From contig NZ_QLMI01000001.1 in the NCBI RefSeq assembly GCF_003259835.1, forward strand, positions 248,001-312,000: DNA of 64,000 bases, read 5' to 3'. Source of the DNA: Flavobacterium aquaticum (GTDB lineage Bacteria > Bacteroidota > Bacteroidia > Flavobacteriales > Flavobacteriaceae). The position numbers and the translations under genes are program-made. Within the stretch, counting starts at the first letter, position 1, and each line of letters begins with the position of its first letter. This document shows, piece after piece, positions 8,971 to 18,160 of this stretch. The notes under the pieces are model-generated. The model did not search any database and was not told the DNA's origin. It saw only the letters and a list, made by a program, of their open reading frames with translations.

Positions 8971-9000
8971 AAACGCCTGAAGTAATTCAGGCGTTTTTTT
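8971..9000. terminator. Bidirectional terminator
   Basis: A perfect 11-bp stem AAACGCCTGAA / TTCAGGCGTTT with GTAA loop has T runs on both strands. It is shared by the convergent DEAD-like and peptidase genes. Confidence 0.9.
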
Positions 9001-9002
9001 TA

Positions 9003-11123
9003 TTATTTCACTTGGTCTAAACCTCTTTTTCTTAGTAGTGGTTCAGTGCTTGGTTCGGCACCTCTAAAACTTTTGTAAAGTTCCATTGGATCTTCAGTTC
9101 CTCCTTTTTCTAAAACGTTTTTTCGGAATGATTTAGCGTAATCTTGGTTGAATAATCCGTTTATTTTGAATACTTCAAACGCATCAGTATCTAAAACTCC
9201 TGACCAAATATAACTGTAATATCCAGCTGAATAACCACCAGCAAAAATATGGTTGAAATACGTACTTCTATATCTTGGAATGATGGTGCTTGGTAAGTTA
9301 ATTTTGTTCATCGCTTCTTTCTCAAAAGTTTCAGCATCAACCGTAATGTTGCCTTTTTGAGTATGATATTGCATATCTAAAAGAGAAGCCGCTAAATATT
9401 CTGTAGTAACGAAACCTTGATCAAAAGTTCCGGCTTTTTGCATTTTTTCAATCAACGCATCCGGAATGATTTCTCCTGTTTTGTAGTGTTTCGCATACAT
9501 TTTCATTACTTCTGGTTCGGAAGCCCAGTTTTCCATAATTTGAGATGGTAATTCAACGAAATCTCTTGGAACACTTGTGCCTGCTACACTTTCATAGGTT
9601 ACATTTGATAATAATCCGTGTAAAGCGTGACCAAATTCATGGAAGAATGTGCTTACTTCATCAAAAGTTAATAAAGCCGGAGCGTTTGCTGTTGGTTTAG
9701 TAAAATTACATACGATAGAAACTACTGGAGCAATTCGTTTTCCATTTTCCATTTTTTGAGTTCGGTACGAAGTCATCCAAGCACCACCTCTTTTAGAAGC
9801 TCTTGGGTGAAAATCCATGTATAAAATTCCTACGTGATTTCCGTTAGCTTCTGTTACTTCCCAAACCGTTACGTCTTCGTGGTATTTTGGGACGTTGTTT
9901 AACTCTTTAAATTGTAACCCATATAAATTTTTACAAACCGTAAAAACACCTTCTCTTGTTTTTTCTAAACTGAAATAGGGTTTCATTTCTTGTTCGTCTA
10001 AATCAAAACGTTCTTTTCTGATTTTTTCAGCATAATATCTCCAGTCATAAGGTTGAACTTCATCTTTAATTTCGTCTTTTAACATCATTTGTTTGATGTC
10101 AGCAGCTTCTTTGTTTGCCATATTTAAGGCTGGAGTCCATAAGTCCATCAACAATTTAGTTGCTGTTTCAGGATTTTTAGCCATTGACTTTTCTAATACA
10201 TAATCAGCGTGTGTTTCATATCCTAGAAGTCTTGCTTTTTCACTTCTTAAATTGGCAATTTTAATCGCTAATTCTTTGTTGTCTTTGTCGTTATTGTTGT
10301 TCGCTCGCATTTGGTAAGCATTCCAAATTTCCTGACGTAATTTTCTGTTTGAACTGTATTGTAAAAATGGCATTACGCTTGAATTCGATAAAGTAAAAAC
10401 CCATTTTCCAGCTTTTCCTTTCGCTTTAGCATCAGCAGCCGCGGTTTCGATAAGTTCGTTTGGTAATCCAGCTAAATCTTTTGCGTCAGAAATTATTAAT
10501 TCATACGAATTGGTTTCGGCTAAGATATTTTGTCCGTATTTTAAAGTAGCAACCGCCATTTCAGAGTTGATTTCTCTTAAGCGTTTTTTATTTTCTTCTG
10601 ATAAATTAGCACCACTTCTAACAAAGTTTTTGTAAAGATTCTCTAAAATCTTAGCTTGTTCTTTATTTAACTTAAAGTTTTTTTGGTTGTCCCAAACGCT
10701 TTTTACTCTTTGGAATAAAGCATCATTCAAATAAATATTATCGTTATGTGCTGATAATTTTGGAGCCAATTCTTTTGCAATTGCCTGAATATCTTCGTTG
10801 GTATTCGCACTGTTTAAATTGTAAAAAACCGTACTTACTCTAGCCAATAATTTTCCTGAATTTTCCATTGCTAAAACCGTGTTTTCAAACGTTGGTTTTT
10901 GTTTAGTGGAAACTATCGCATTGATTTCGGCTTCTTGTTTTTTTATTCCTTCTAAAATGGCAGGTTTAAAATGCTCATTTTTTATTAAATCGAATGGTGG
11001 AACTTGATAAGGCGTAGTGTATGTTTCAAAAAACGGATTCATAGTGGTTTTGTTTTTGTCTTGTGAATTAACCGTTACAGCACTTGTTAAGGCTGAAAAT
11101 AAAAGTAATGTTTTGATTTTCAT
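9003..11123 (-). CDS. dcp: M3 family zinc metallopeptidase (peptidyl-dipeptidase Dcp type)
   Basis: The 706-residue protein has an N-terminal signal peptide (KTLLLFSALTSAVTVNSQ) and the M3 peptidase fold. The zinc-binding HExxH motif appears as FHEFGHALHG near residue 493, with the third ligand expected in the ENWASEPEV segment downstream. Members of this family (Dcp/OpdA) remove dipeptides from the C terminus of oligopeptides or degrade signal peptides. With a signal peptide this one probably acts in the periplasm. Length and domain order are normal for flavobacterial Dcp. The exact subfamily (Dcp versus oligopeptidase A) is inferred. Confidence 0.88.
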   Translation of the reverse strand: MKIKTLLLFSALTSAVTVNSQDKNKTTMNPFFETYTTPYQVPPFDLIKNEHFKPAILEGIKKQEAEINAIVSTKQKPTFENTVLAMENSGKLLARVSTVFYNLNSANTNEDIQAIAKELAPKLSAHNDNIYLNDALFQRVKSVWDNQKNFKLNKEQAKILENLYKNFVRSGANLSEENKKRLREINSEMAVATLKYGQNILAETNSYELIISDAKDLAGLPNELIETAAADAKAKGKAGKWVFTLSNSSVMPFLQYSSNRKLRQEIWNAYQMRANNNNDKDNKELAIKIANLRSEKARLLGYETHADYVLEKSMAKNPETATKLLMDLWTPALNMANKEAADIKQMMLKDEIKDEVQPYDWRYYAEKIRKERFDLDEQEMKPYFSLEKTREGVFTVCKNLYGLQFKELNNVPKYHEDVTVWEVTEANGNHVGILYMDFHPRASKRGGAWMTSYRTQKMENGKRIAPVVSIVCNFTKPTANAPALLTFDEVSTFFHEFGHALHGLLSNVTYESVAGTSVPRDFVELPSQIMENWASEPEVMKMYAKHYKTGEIIPDALIEKMQKAGTFDQGFVTTEYLAASLLDMQYHTQKGNITVDAETFEKEAMNKINLPSTIIPRYRSTYFNHIFAGGYSAGYYSYIWSGVLDTDAFEVFKINGLFNQDYAKSFRKNVLEKGGTEDPMELYKSFRGAEPSTEPLLRKRGLDQVK

Positions 11124-11232
11124 TTTGGTGAAATTTAAAACGTAAAAATAAGAGATTTCTATTGCTAAGTCTAAAACTTAACGATATTTTATGAAATGTG
11201 TTCACAGCATTCCAAAATCTGAATTTTAAAGT

Positions 11233-11240
11233 TATCTTTG
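11233..11240 (+). promoter_or_regulatory. Candidate -7 element TATCTTTG for the ABC-F gene
   Basis: The sequence TATCTTTG fits the Bacteroidota -7 form TAnnTTTG, about 60 bases before the start codon. No clear TTTG/TTG was found 19-21 bases upstream, so confidence is limited. Confidence 0.4.
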
Positions 11241-11302
11241 CACCTTCAAAAAATATGTAAAAAGACTTTTTACTTTTTACTTCTAACTTTTTACTTTAAA
11301 AA

Positions 11303-12937
11303 ATGATTACAGTAAACGATATTGCCGTAGAATTTGGCGGAACCACTCTTTTTAGCGAAGTAACTTTTGCCATTAATGAAACCGATAAAATTGCCCTTAT
11401 GGGTAAAAATGGAGCAGGAAAATCTACGCTTTTAAAAATTGTTGCTGGAGTAAATAAACCAACTCGTGGTGTTATTTCGGCGCCAAGTGATGCTGTTGTT
11501 GCTTATTTACCTCAGCATTTGCTAACGGAAGATAATTGCACTGTAATGGAAGAAACATCAAAAGCATTTGCTTCGGTGTTGAATATGAAAAAAGAAATCG
11601 ACGAAATCAATGAACAATTGACTGTTCGTACTGATTATGAAAGTGATGAGTACATGAAATTGATTGAAAAAGTTTCGGAATTATCTGAAAAATATTATTC
11701 AATCGAAGAAGTAAATTATGAAGCCGAAGTTGAAAAAATATTAAAAGGATTAGGTTTTGAAAGAGAAGATTTCAATCGTCCAACAAAAGAGTTTTCAGGA
11801 GGTTGGAGAATGCGAATTGAATTAGCGAAAATTCTATTAACAAAACCCGATTTAATTCTTTTGGATGAGCCAACGAATCACTTAGATATGGATAGTATCG
11901 AATGGTTGGAAGAATTTTTGATTACGCAAGCCAAAGCAGTTATGGTAATTTCGCACGATAGAGCGTTTGTTGATAATATCACAAATCGTACTATCGAAGT
12001 TACAATGGGAAGAATTTACGATTACAAAGCTAAATATTCTCATTATTTAGAATTGCGAAAAGACAGACGCATTCACCAACAAAAAGCGTATGAAGAACAG
12101 CAAAAATTCATTGCTGATAATCAAGCGTTTATTGAACGTTTTAGAGGAACTTTTTCTAAAACGGAGCAAGTACAATCACGTGTTCGAATGTTAGAAAAAA
12201 TTGTTCCTATTGAAGTGGATGAAATTGATACTTCGGCTTTAAAATTGAAATTTCCACCATCGGCTCGTTCTGGTCAATATCCTGTAATTGTTAAAGATTT
12301 AGAAAAATCGTATGGAGATAAACTAATTTTTAAAGATGCGAATTTAGTTATCGAACGTGGGCAAAAAGTAGCTTTCGTGGGGAAAAATGGTGAAGGAAAA
12401 TCGACCATGATTAAAGCTATTATGAAAGAAATTGAAATCAATGGAGGTTCTGTAGAAATTGGTCACAACGCACAAATTGGCTATTTTGCTCAAAATCAAG
12501 CCGCACAATTAGACGAAAATGCTACTATTTTTGAAACGATTGATAGAATTGCTGTTGGAGATGTTCGAACTCAAATTAAAAATATTTTGGGAGCTTTCAT
12601 GTTTCAAGGTGATGATATTCAAAAGAAAGTGAAAGTGCTTTCTGGAGGAGAAAAAACGCGTTTGGCAATGATAAAATTATTGTTAGAACCTGTGAATCTT
12701 TTAATTTTAGATGAGCCATCTAACCATTTAGATATGAAAACAAAAGACATCATCAAAGATGCTTTGCGTGATTTTGATGGAACTTTAATTTTAGTTTCAC
12801 ACGACCGTGATTTCCTTGACGGATTGGCAGAAAAAGTTTTTGAATTCGGAAATAAACGTGTTAAAGAACATTTCGAAGACATAAAAGGGTTCTTAGCTCA
12901 TAAGAAAATGGATTCTCTTAAAGAAATTGAGAAATAA
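11303..12937 (+). CDS. ABC-F family ATPase (YbiT-like)
   Basis: This is a soluble protein with two tandem ABC ATPase domains and no membrane segments, 544 residues. Such ABC-F proteins act on the ribosome as translation factors. The first domain has Walker A GKNGAGKST, signature FSGGWRMRIELA and Walker B LILLDEPTNHLD. The linker (about 240-320, KAYEEQQKFIADNQAFIERFRG) is the P-site tRNA interaction motif region. The second domain repeats GKNGEGKST, LSGGEKTRLAM and LILDEPSNHLD. There is no obvious resistance-type extension, so a housekeeping YbiT-like role is more likely. A terminator follows directly. Confidence 0.9.
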   Translation: MITVNDIAVEFGGTTLFSEVTFAINETDKIALMGKNGAGKSTLLKIVAGVNKPTRGVISAPSDAVVAYLPQHLLTEDNCTVMEETSKAFASVLNMKKEIDEINEQLTVRTDYESDEYMKLIEKVSELSEKYYSIEEVNYEAEVEKILKGLGFEREDFNRPTKEFSGGWRMRIELAKILLTKPDLILLDEPTNHLDMDSIEWLEEFLITQAKAVMVISHDRAFVDNITNRTIEVTMGRIYDYKAKYSHYLELRKDRRIHQQKAYEEQQKFIADNQAFIERFRGTFSKTEQVQSRVRMLEKIVPIEVDEIDTSALKLKFPPSARSGQYPVIVKDLEKSYGDKLIFKDANLVIERGQKVAFVGKNGEGKSTMIKAIMKEIEINGGSVEIGHNAQIGYFAQNQAAQLDENATIFETIDRIAVGDVRTQIKNILGAFMFQGDDIQKKVKVLSGGEKTRLAMIKLLLEPVNLLILDEPSNHLDMKTKDIIKDALRDFDGTLILVSHDRDFLDGLAEKVFEFGNKRVKEHFEDIKGFLAHKKMDSLKEIEK

Positions 12938-12957
12938 GATTTTTGAATTAATAATAT

Positions 12958-12985
12958 AAAGCTCCTTAAAATGGAGCTTTTTTTA
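12958..12985 (+). terminator. Terminator after the ABC-F gene
   Basis: The stem AAAGCTCC / GGAGCTTT with a 7-nt loop is followed by a T run. Confidence 0.85.
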
Positions 12986-13039
12986 TATTAAAACGGATTT
13001 GCACTAGTTTATATTTTTATTAATATTCTTACCTATTTC

Positions 13040-13069
13040 TTGGTCAATTCAATAAAAATTTTAAATTTG
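13040..13069 (+). promoter_or_regulatory. Promoter of the hybrid kinase gene
   Basis: TTG at 13040-13042 and TAAATTTG at 13062-13069 are separated by 19 bases, matching the Bacteroidota promoter form. The start codon is 63 bases downstream. Confidence 0.6.
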
Positions 13070-13132
13070 TATAGTCGCCTAAGTATTTATTTGATTTTAG
13101 CTTAAAATTTAACAAATTCCTTTTGATTAGAA

Positions 13133-15319
13133 ATGTTTAAAAGAGTAGTAATAATTTTTTGGATACTGTTTTCTTTTCAACTTTCCTTTGGGCAAGGAAT
13201 TGGCTATAAAGATAAATATGCAAGAGGTTTGTACGACAAAGCATTAAAAGGCTTAAACGATTTAAAATGTAGTGAATCGTTATTGTATTCCCAACAACTT
13301 TTAGAGTACGCTTTAAAGAAGAATAAATATGATATGGCCGCTGCTTCCTACAATATAATTGGGTTAAATTTCGAAGAATTTGGCGATTTAAAAAAGTCTA
13401 TTCAATATTACAATTCGGGTGTTTCTTATGCAAGATTAGCTAAGAATGATACTATTGCGAATTATCTTTATAACAATATCGGAAATTTATACTATTTTAA
13501 ATTAAAAGATTCAAAAAAGGGACTTCATTACTACCAAAAATCTTATGGGTTATCTAAAAGAATTGATACTAAAAGAGATATCGCCTTCGCAGAAATTAAT
13601 TTAGCCGATGTTTATCTTGATTTAAAAGAATATAAAAAAGCAAATTATTATCTACAATTAGTAGAGAAAAAGATGGCACCTAACGATTACGAAATGGGAA
13701 TGTCTTATTACTCATTAATGGGCTATTATTACGAAATGCAAAATGATTTTTTAAATGCAGAGAAAAATTATTTAAAATGTATTTCAGATTTTAAATTTCA
13801 AGAGTTTGAATATCACAAATCGCATCAATTGGATATTTACGGAATGGTTTATAATTTCTATAAAAAACAGAATAAAATAAAAGAAGCACTTTATTATTTA
13901 GAAAAACACGACCAACTTCAAGACGAACTTTTTAGTAAAGAAAGAAATATCGAAATTAAAATGGCTGGTGGCGATATTGAAGCACTGGAATACAAATACA
14001 AAGTACAACAAATTGAAAACGAAAAGAAAATTCAGGAGCAAAAAATAAATTCAAGCACTCGTTTTAATAAAGTGGTTTTAATTTTTTTAGGCTTTGTAAT
14101 TGTTTTTTCAATATTTATTTTCAAAGCATTTGTGAATTATAAAAGTCTTAGTAAAAAATTAGCAGATTATAATTATCAATTGCAAGTTGCACGAGAAAAA
14201 TCAGAAGAAGCAACACGTTTAAAAACACAATTTTTATCTAATGTAAGTCACGAGTTACGAACACCTTTGTATGGTGTAATAGGTATGGCTGAAATTTTAG
14301 AAAGCGAACACAAAGAAATTAAAAAGAGTCCTTATTTTAATGCTTTAAAATTTTCTTCACATTATCTTTTAACTTTAATTAATGATGTTTTAAACGTTTA
14401 TAAAATTGAAGATAATGATATTGAATTCAATTATGAAAATATTAATATTAGAGAAGAAATAGGTCACATAAAAGAATCGATGAATGTTATTGCTAAGTCG
14501 AATAAAAATGAAATTATTGTTTCAATTTCAGATGATATACCTCAATTTATTAAAACCGATTTAACTCGATTTTCTCAAATTTTAATCAACTTAGTTAGCA
14601 ATGCTTTAAAGTTTACCAAAAAAGGAAAAGTTACACTTAGTTTATCTTTTGATAAAAAGGACGATAATACCTTTCTGAAATTAGAAGTTTTAGATACAGG
14701 GATTGGAATTCCAGAAGAATATTTAGATAAAATCTTTGAAAAATTTGTACAAGTTGATGTCAATTTGCAAGAACAATACAAAGGAACCGGACTTGGGTTG
14801 TCTATTGTTAAAAGATTAGTGGAACTTTTTAAAGGAAGTATTTCAGTTGAAAGTAAAATTAGAGAAGGAAGTAAGTTTACCGTTTGGTTTCCTTACTTAA
14901 AAGCGGATGAAATTGTGGTCTTAGAACAACAGAAAGCGAATCCTCAAACCAAGTTAAAAAACTTAAATATTTTGGTTGTAGAAGACAATAAAATCAACCA
15001 AATGGTAACCCAAAAACTCTTGGAAAAAAACGGTCACAAGTTCCAAATGGCAGAAAATGGTTTGGAAGCTTTATTGCTCGTTGAGGAGAATAAATTTGAT
15101 GTAATTCTAATGGATATCAATATGCCAGTTATGAACGGAATTGAAGCATCGATTAAAATTAGAAATCTTGGAATTAAAACGCCGATTATTGCCTTAACGG
15201 CTTCTGACAAAGAAAATATTTTGAAAGAAATTTTAGAAAAGAAAAATGGTCTTACCGATGTATTAGTAAAACCATTTGAATACGGTGATTTAGAAAATGT
15301 GATTTTGAGGTATATTTAA
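13133..15319 (+). CDS. TPR-containing hybrid sensor histidine kinase
   Basis: This is a 728-residue membrane sensor kinase. A signal peptide (to about residue 20) precedes a periplasmic region of tetratricopeptide repeats (about 55-260; repeated patterns such as YYNSGVSYARLAKN and YNNIGNLYYFK). One membrane helix at about 314-336 follows, then a coiled linker. The cytoplasmic HisKA domain has its phospho-His in SHELRTPLYG near residue 372. The HATPase domain carries the N box LVSNALKFTKKG, G1 DTGIGIP and G2 GTGLGLSI. A C-terminal receiver domain (VVEDNKINQ, phospho-Asp in LMDINMP, Lys in LVKPF) completes it. There is no output domain, so phosphate must go on to an unlinked partner. No adjacent regulator is seen. 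Confidence 0.93.
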   Translation: MFKRVVIIFWILFSFQLSFGQGIGYKDKYARGLYDKALKGLNDLKCSESLLYSQQLLEYALKKNKYDMAAASYNIIGLNFEEFGDLKKSIQYYNSGVSYARLAKNDTIANYLYNNIGNLYYFKLKDSKKGLHYYQKSYGLSKRIDTKRDIAFAEINLADVYLDLKEYKKANYYLQLVEKKMAPNDYEMGMSYYSLMGYYYEMQNDFLNAEKNYLKCISDFKFQEFEYHKSHQLDIYGMVYNFYKKQNKIKEALYYLEKHDQLQDELFSKERNIEIKMAGGDIEALEYKYKVQQIENEKKIQEQKINSSTRFNKVVLIFLGFVIVFSIFIFKAFVNYKSLSKKLADYNYQLQVAREKSEEATRLKTQFLSNVSHELRTPLYGVIGMAEILESEHKEIKKSPYFNALKFSSHYLLTLINDVLNVYKIEDNDIEFNYENINIREEIGHIKESMNVIAKSNKNEIIVSISDDIPQFIKTDLTRFSQILINLVSNALKFTKKGKVTLSLSFDKKDDNTFLKLEVLDTGIGIPEEYLDKIFEKFVQVDVNLQEQYKGTGLGLSIVKRLVELFKGSISVESKIREGSKFTVWFPYLKADEIVVLEQQKANPQTKLKNLNILVVEDNKINQMVTQKLLEKNGHKFQMAENGLEALLLVEENKFDVILMDINMPVMNGIEASIKIRNLGIKTPIIALTASDKENILKEILEKKNGLTDVLVKPFEYGDLENVILRYI

Positions 15320-15332
15320 ACTTATACAGAAT

Positions 15333-15869
15333 TTAGTTTTTTGTAGACAAGCTATAATTAATCAAAGTTTTATAAAATCTTGGAAAATCAATATTGTTAA
15401 TTTCTGTTGTTTCTAATTTTGGATTATTTGCTATATTCAAAGTGTCGGCTCTTTTGTCATTATATAAAGGCATTTGAATACTAACTAATTTATTTTTAGA
15501 TAAGTTCAAATTTTTAACAATTCCATTTGGATAGTAAAAGGATTCTATTTTGTTATCAGAAAAATCAATGGATTCAAGATTTCTTTCTTCTCTAAATATA
15601 ACTTTTTTTGAAATTCTATTGTTACTAAAATTTAGTTTTTGAATTCCTTTAGGAAGTTTATTTTCTTCGAAAGTTGCTATTCTGTTTTTAGAAATATTAA
15701 GTTCAATAATCGTGAATTTTGATAAATCAGGTTGTGTTTTTAAATTTCTATTCGATAAATCAAGATGATAAATGGTGTCAGATTGACTTAATTCATTACT
15801 ATTGAATTTTGTGTAAGTTTTGCAGCTTGATAGTTGAATAAGTAGAAATAATACTATGATTTTTTTCAT
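15333..15869 (-). CDS. Leucine-rich-repeat lipoprotein
   Basis: A 178-residue exported protein has a lipobox at LLIQLSSC-K, so it is probably membrane-anchored. The mature part is a run of leucine-rich repeats of about 20 residues (LDLSNRNLKTQPDLS, LNISKNRIATFEENKLP, LNFSNNRIS, IDFSDNKIES, LNLSKNKLVSIQ, LNIANNPKLET). It is the last gene of the six-gene operon that begins with the ECF sigma factor at 18694. The upstream gene at 15885 encodes a related repeat protein, which suggests a tandem duplication. A specific ligand cannot be named. Confidence 0.75.
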   Translation of the reverse strand: MKKIIVLFLLIQLSSCKTYTKFNSNELSQSDTIYHLDLSNRNLKTQPDLSKFTIIELNISKNRIATFEENKLPKGIQKLNFSNNRISKKVIFREERNLESIDFSDNKIESFYYPNGIVKNLNLSKNKLVSIQMPLYNDKRADTLNIANNPKLETTEINNIDFPRFYKTLINYSLSTKN

Positions 15870-15884
15870 AAGTTTTCAATTGTT

Positions 15885-16547
15885 TTAAAAACAAATAATT
15901 GGATTTTTTGGTCGAGGAATTCGTTTAGTTATTAATTTCTTTGGATTGTTAGTTTGTATTAACGTGTCAATTTTTTCAACTGCAAATAAAACCTCTGCAT
16001 TAATATTTGGGTTGTTGGAAATATCTAAATAATGGATATTGTCATGTAAATGAATATTTTCAATTAAATTGTTTGAAAGGACTATCTTTCTTAGATTTGA
16101 TTTATTATCAAAAAAACTATAAGAGAAGAACTTTAATTTATTATTTGACATATCAATTTCTTCAAAATTAATGGTGGTATTATTTTTTATTTCTTTTTCC
16201 TTTTTTCCAAAGAATGAATTTTTGCTGTTAAAAACATAGAAGTTTCGTAAAGTGTTATTTGTACATTTCAATTTTCTCAATGTCAAAGGTAATTTACTAA
16301 GTGGTATTGTATCTAAATTATTATGTGATAAATCCAATGTAATAATTTTAAATATAGATAAATCAGGAAGTGAATCTAATTTTTTATACGACAAATCTAA
16401 TTTTAAAATAGTATCTGTTTTGCTTAGATTTGATAAAATTTCAGTAACACTTTTCTCTTTTTCTTGATTAGGTAAATTAGTTTTTATCTCGCTTTCCTCT
16501 TTGCAAGAAATCAATAATGAAACAAGTAATGTAAGTACAATTCTCAT
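15885..16547 (-). CDS. Leucine-rich-repeat lipoprotein, paralogue of its neighbour
   Basis: This 220-residue lipoprotein (lipobox LLVSLLISC-K) carries leucine-rich repeats similar to the neighbour at 15333: LDLSYKKLDSLPDLS, LDLSHNNLDTIPLSKLP, IDMSNNKLKFFS, IVLSNNLIENIH and YLDISNNPN. The two proteins share the order DTI-x-LDLS...LPDLS...SKLP...NN, consistent with duplication. It lies 15 bases upstream of the second copy in the same operon. A role in cell-surface binding is a guess from the repeat fold only. Confidence 0.75.
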   Translation of the reverse strand: MRIVLTLLVSLLISCKEESEIKTNLPNQEKEKSVTEILSNLSKTDTILKLDLSYKKLDSLPDLSIFKIITLDLSHNNLDTIPLSKLPLTLRKLKCTNNTLRNFYVFNSKNSFFGKKEKEIKNNTTINFEEIDMSNNKLKFFSYSFFDNKSNLRKIVLSNNLIENIHLHDNIHYLDISNNPNINAEVLFAVEKIDTLIQTNNPKKLITKRIPRPKNPIICF

Positions 16548-16590
16548 AGTGTTGTTTTGTAGTTATTTACTTCAAATTTCATTCCAAAAT

Positions 16591-16932
16591 TTATTTCTTC
16601 TTCCATTTCTCAAAGCCCATAACACTTGGCTTGATTTCTTTTTGCCATTGATTTCCGTAACTTTTATTTAAATACTCAAAAACCAAAGCATTTTTAGCTT
16701 CATATTCTTCAAAATTTGTAGGAGCAATGCAACCAAAATCATGAAATTGAATGTTGTATTTCTTCGCAAAAACCAAATCATCTTTAGTAATTACAGGGGC
16801 AATTCCTCCTAAAACATAAATGGTTTTGGTTTTCGAGTTAATTTCGATTTTGATAGTATCGTTTTGTCTTTTCTCTTGAGCTTGTATTGTAAAGTTGAAT
16901 AAAAGTACTAGAATGATTAGTTTAAAGTTCAT
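16591..16932 (-). CDS. Small secreted protein, unknown function
   Basis: This is a 113-residue protein with a signal peptide (LIILVLLFNFTIQAQ). I do not recognise the mature domain. Visible features are KTKTIYVLGGIAPVITKDD, the segment FHDFGCIAPTN with a single cysteine, and the C-terminal FEKWKKK tail, a pattern I associate with other small exported flavobacterial proteins. The KTIYVLGGIAPVI part loosely resembles the strand that precedes the plug-like motif in the two upstream genes. It overlaps the upstream gene by 11 bases, so the two are translationally coupled. Confidence 0.6.
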   Translation of the reverse strand: MNFKLIILVLLFNFTIQAQEKRQNDTIKIEINSKTKTIYVLGGIAPVITKDDLVFAKKYNIQFHDFGCIAPTNFEEYEAKNALVFEYLNKSYGNQWQKEIKPSVMGFEKWKKK

Positions 16933-17254
16933 GTTTAAATTCTTTATAGATTTTTATTAGTTTTCTTTTTGAAATGTTTTTAGTAGTTATTTTGATAACT
17001 CCAAATTTTCCTTTTTCGCCATATAATTCCATAGCCTTTTTATCTTTCCAAACGGTTACAGATTCTATATCATCAGGGTTTATGTATTCCATAACTTCAT
17101 ATTTTAAAATGGAATCATTCACCACAATTAAAGGTTTTTCAGCTTTGATTGAAGCTACACACTTTCTAGGTTTTGTGATAGTGGTTTCTTGACTGTAACA
17201 TAAATTTGAAGTCACAAAAAATAGTAATAGGAGTGTTGTTAATTGTCTTGTCAT
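16922..17254 (-). CDS. Small secreted protein with a TonB-plug-like motif
   Basis: This 110-residue protein has a signal peptide (LLLLFFVTSNLCYSQ) followed by a short domain resembling part of TonB-dependent receptor plug domains: INPDDIESVTVWKDKKAMELYGEKGKFGVIKITTK. In SusC-like receptors the equivalent motif (DIESI.VLKDA.A..YG..GA.GVI..TTK) lies in the plug. Here it stands alone without a barrel. The same motif ends the anti-sigma protein encoded 10 bases upstream, so the two may interact or compete for one partner. It overlaps the following gene. Confidence 0.65.
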   Translation of the reverse strand: MTRQLTTLLLLFFVTSNLCYSQETTITKPRKCVASIKAEKPLIVVNDSILKYEVMEYINPDDIESVTVWKDKKAMELYGEKGKFGVIKITTKNISKRKLIKIYKEFKHEL

Positions 17255-17264
17255 AATTTATTTT

Positions 17265-18158
17265 TTACTTTTTAATCGTAATAAGCACAATTCCTTTTTC
17301 TCCCTTTTTACCATAAATTTTTATAGCATCTGTAGGTTGAATAACTTCAATTTTTTCAATTTTTTGTTTGCTCAATGGCGCATACGGACTCGTTGGGTTT
17401 TCTCCAAATAAAGATTCTTCTGAATATTCTACTCCATTAATAAAATAAATAGGTTCTTTTAGTTCAATAATTGAATCTATGTCATCAGGACTTAAATTAG
17501 AAAGGGATTCTTTGGTTAATTCTCCATCTACCAATACTAAATCATCATTTGCTGCTTTTTTATCTTTTTCTTGAGTTGTTTCAGCCGAATTCATAGTAAC
17601 ATCATAACGCTTTCCTTTAGCCAAATAACCTGAATTATTTGAGGAAGCTGAATTAGACATACTGTTATTGTAAGTTGGAACCAAACTTGTTTTTGCCATT
17701 TCTTGAACTTCTTCCGTAGCAATTGGAGTAGGAATCATAACTTCTTTTTTCGATTTGTAATTAATCGTATCATTAATTACAATATTGTTTTGAATTACAA
17801 TTTGTTGTTGCAAAATTTGCTCTGCTTCTTTTTTAATTTCTGGAGTTGTATTAACAAAACCATTTGCCGATTCAGGTGTTGGAATCGTATTTTTTGTAGA
17901 GTCAACTGTAGTAATAGTGTTTTCAGGAATAACTATATTTTCTTTTTCTTGTAGTAAGAAAAAAGTTAATGTTCCTACTAAAACTATCGAAGCTGCTACC
18001 GCTAATTTTTTCCACAAATGTTTCTCTTTTTGAAGTGTTTGGGTTTCCATTTTGTCTTCCACGCGTGCCCAAATCTTCTCCATTCCTGGGAAGTCTTTTT
18101 GCTCTGCGTTCTCGGCAGCCTGTTGTATTTTTTTATATAATTTTTCTTCTGTTCCCAT
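17265..18158 (-). CDS. Probable anti-sigma factor with C-terminal plug-like domain
   Basis: A 297-residue protein is encoded 2 bases after the ECF sigma gene. The N-terminal 45 residues are charged and helical (sigma-binding region expected). One membrane helix follows at about 49-67 (KKLAVAASIVLVGTLTFFLL), then a long periplasmic part rich in Thr, Asn and Pro. At the C terminus is a plug-like motif, ending IEKIEVIQPTDAIKIYGKKGEKGIVLITIKK. The gene order and topology fit a transmembrane anti-sigma factor. The plug-like end suggests signal input through contact with TonB-system proteins, but that is inference. No classic FecR or zinc-binding anti-sigma motif is present. Confidence 0.7.
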   Translation of the reverse strand: MGTEEKLYKKIQQAAENAEQKDFPGMEKIWARVEDKMETQTLQKEKHLWKKLAVAASIVLVGTLTFFLLQEKENIVIPENTITTVDSTKNTIPTPESANGFVNTTPEIKKEAEQILQQQIVIQNNIVINDTINYKSKKEVMIPTPIATEEVQEMAKTSLVPTYNNSMSNSASSNNSGYLAKGKRYDVTMNSAETTQEKDKKAANDDLVLVDGELTKESLSNLSPDDIDSIIELKEPIYFINGVEYSEESLFGENPTSPYAPLSKQKIEKIEVIQPTDAIKIYGKKGEKGIVLITIKK

Positions 18159-18160
18159 AA

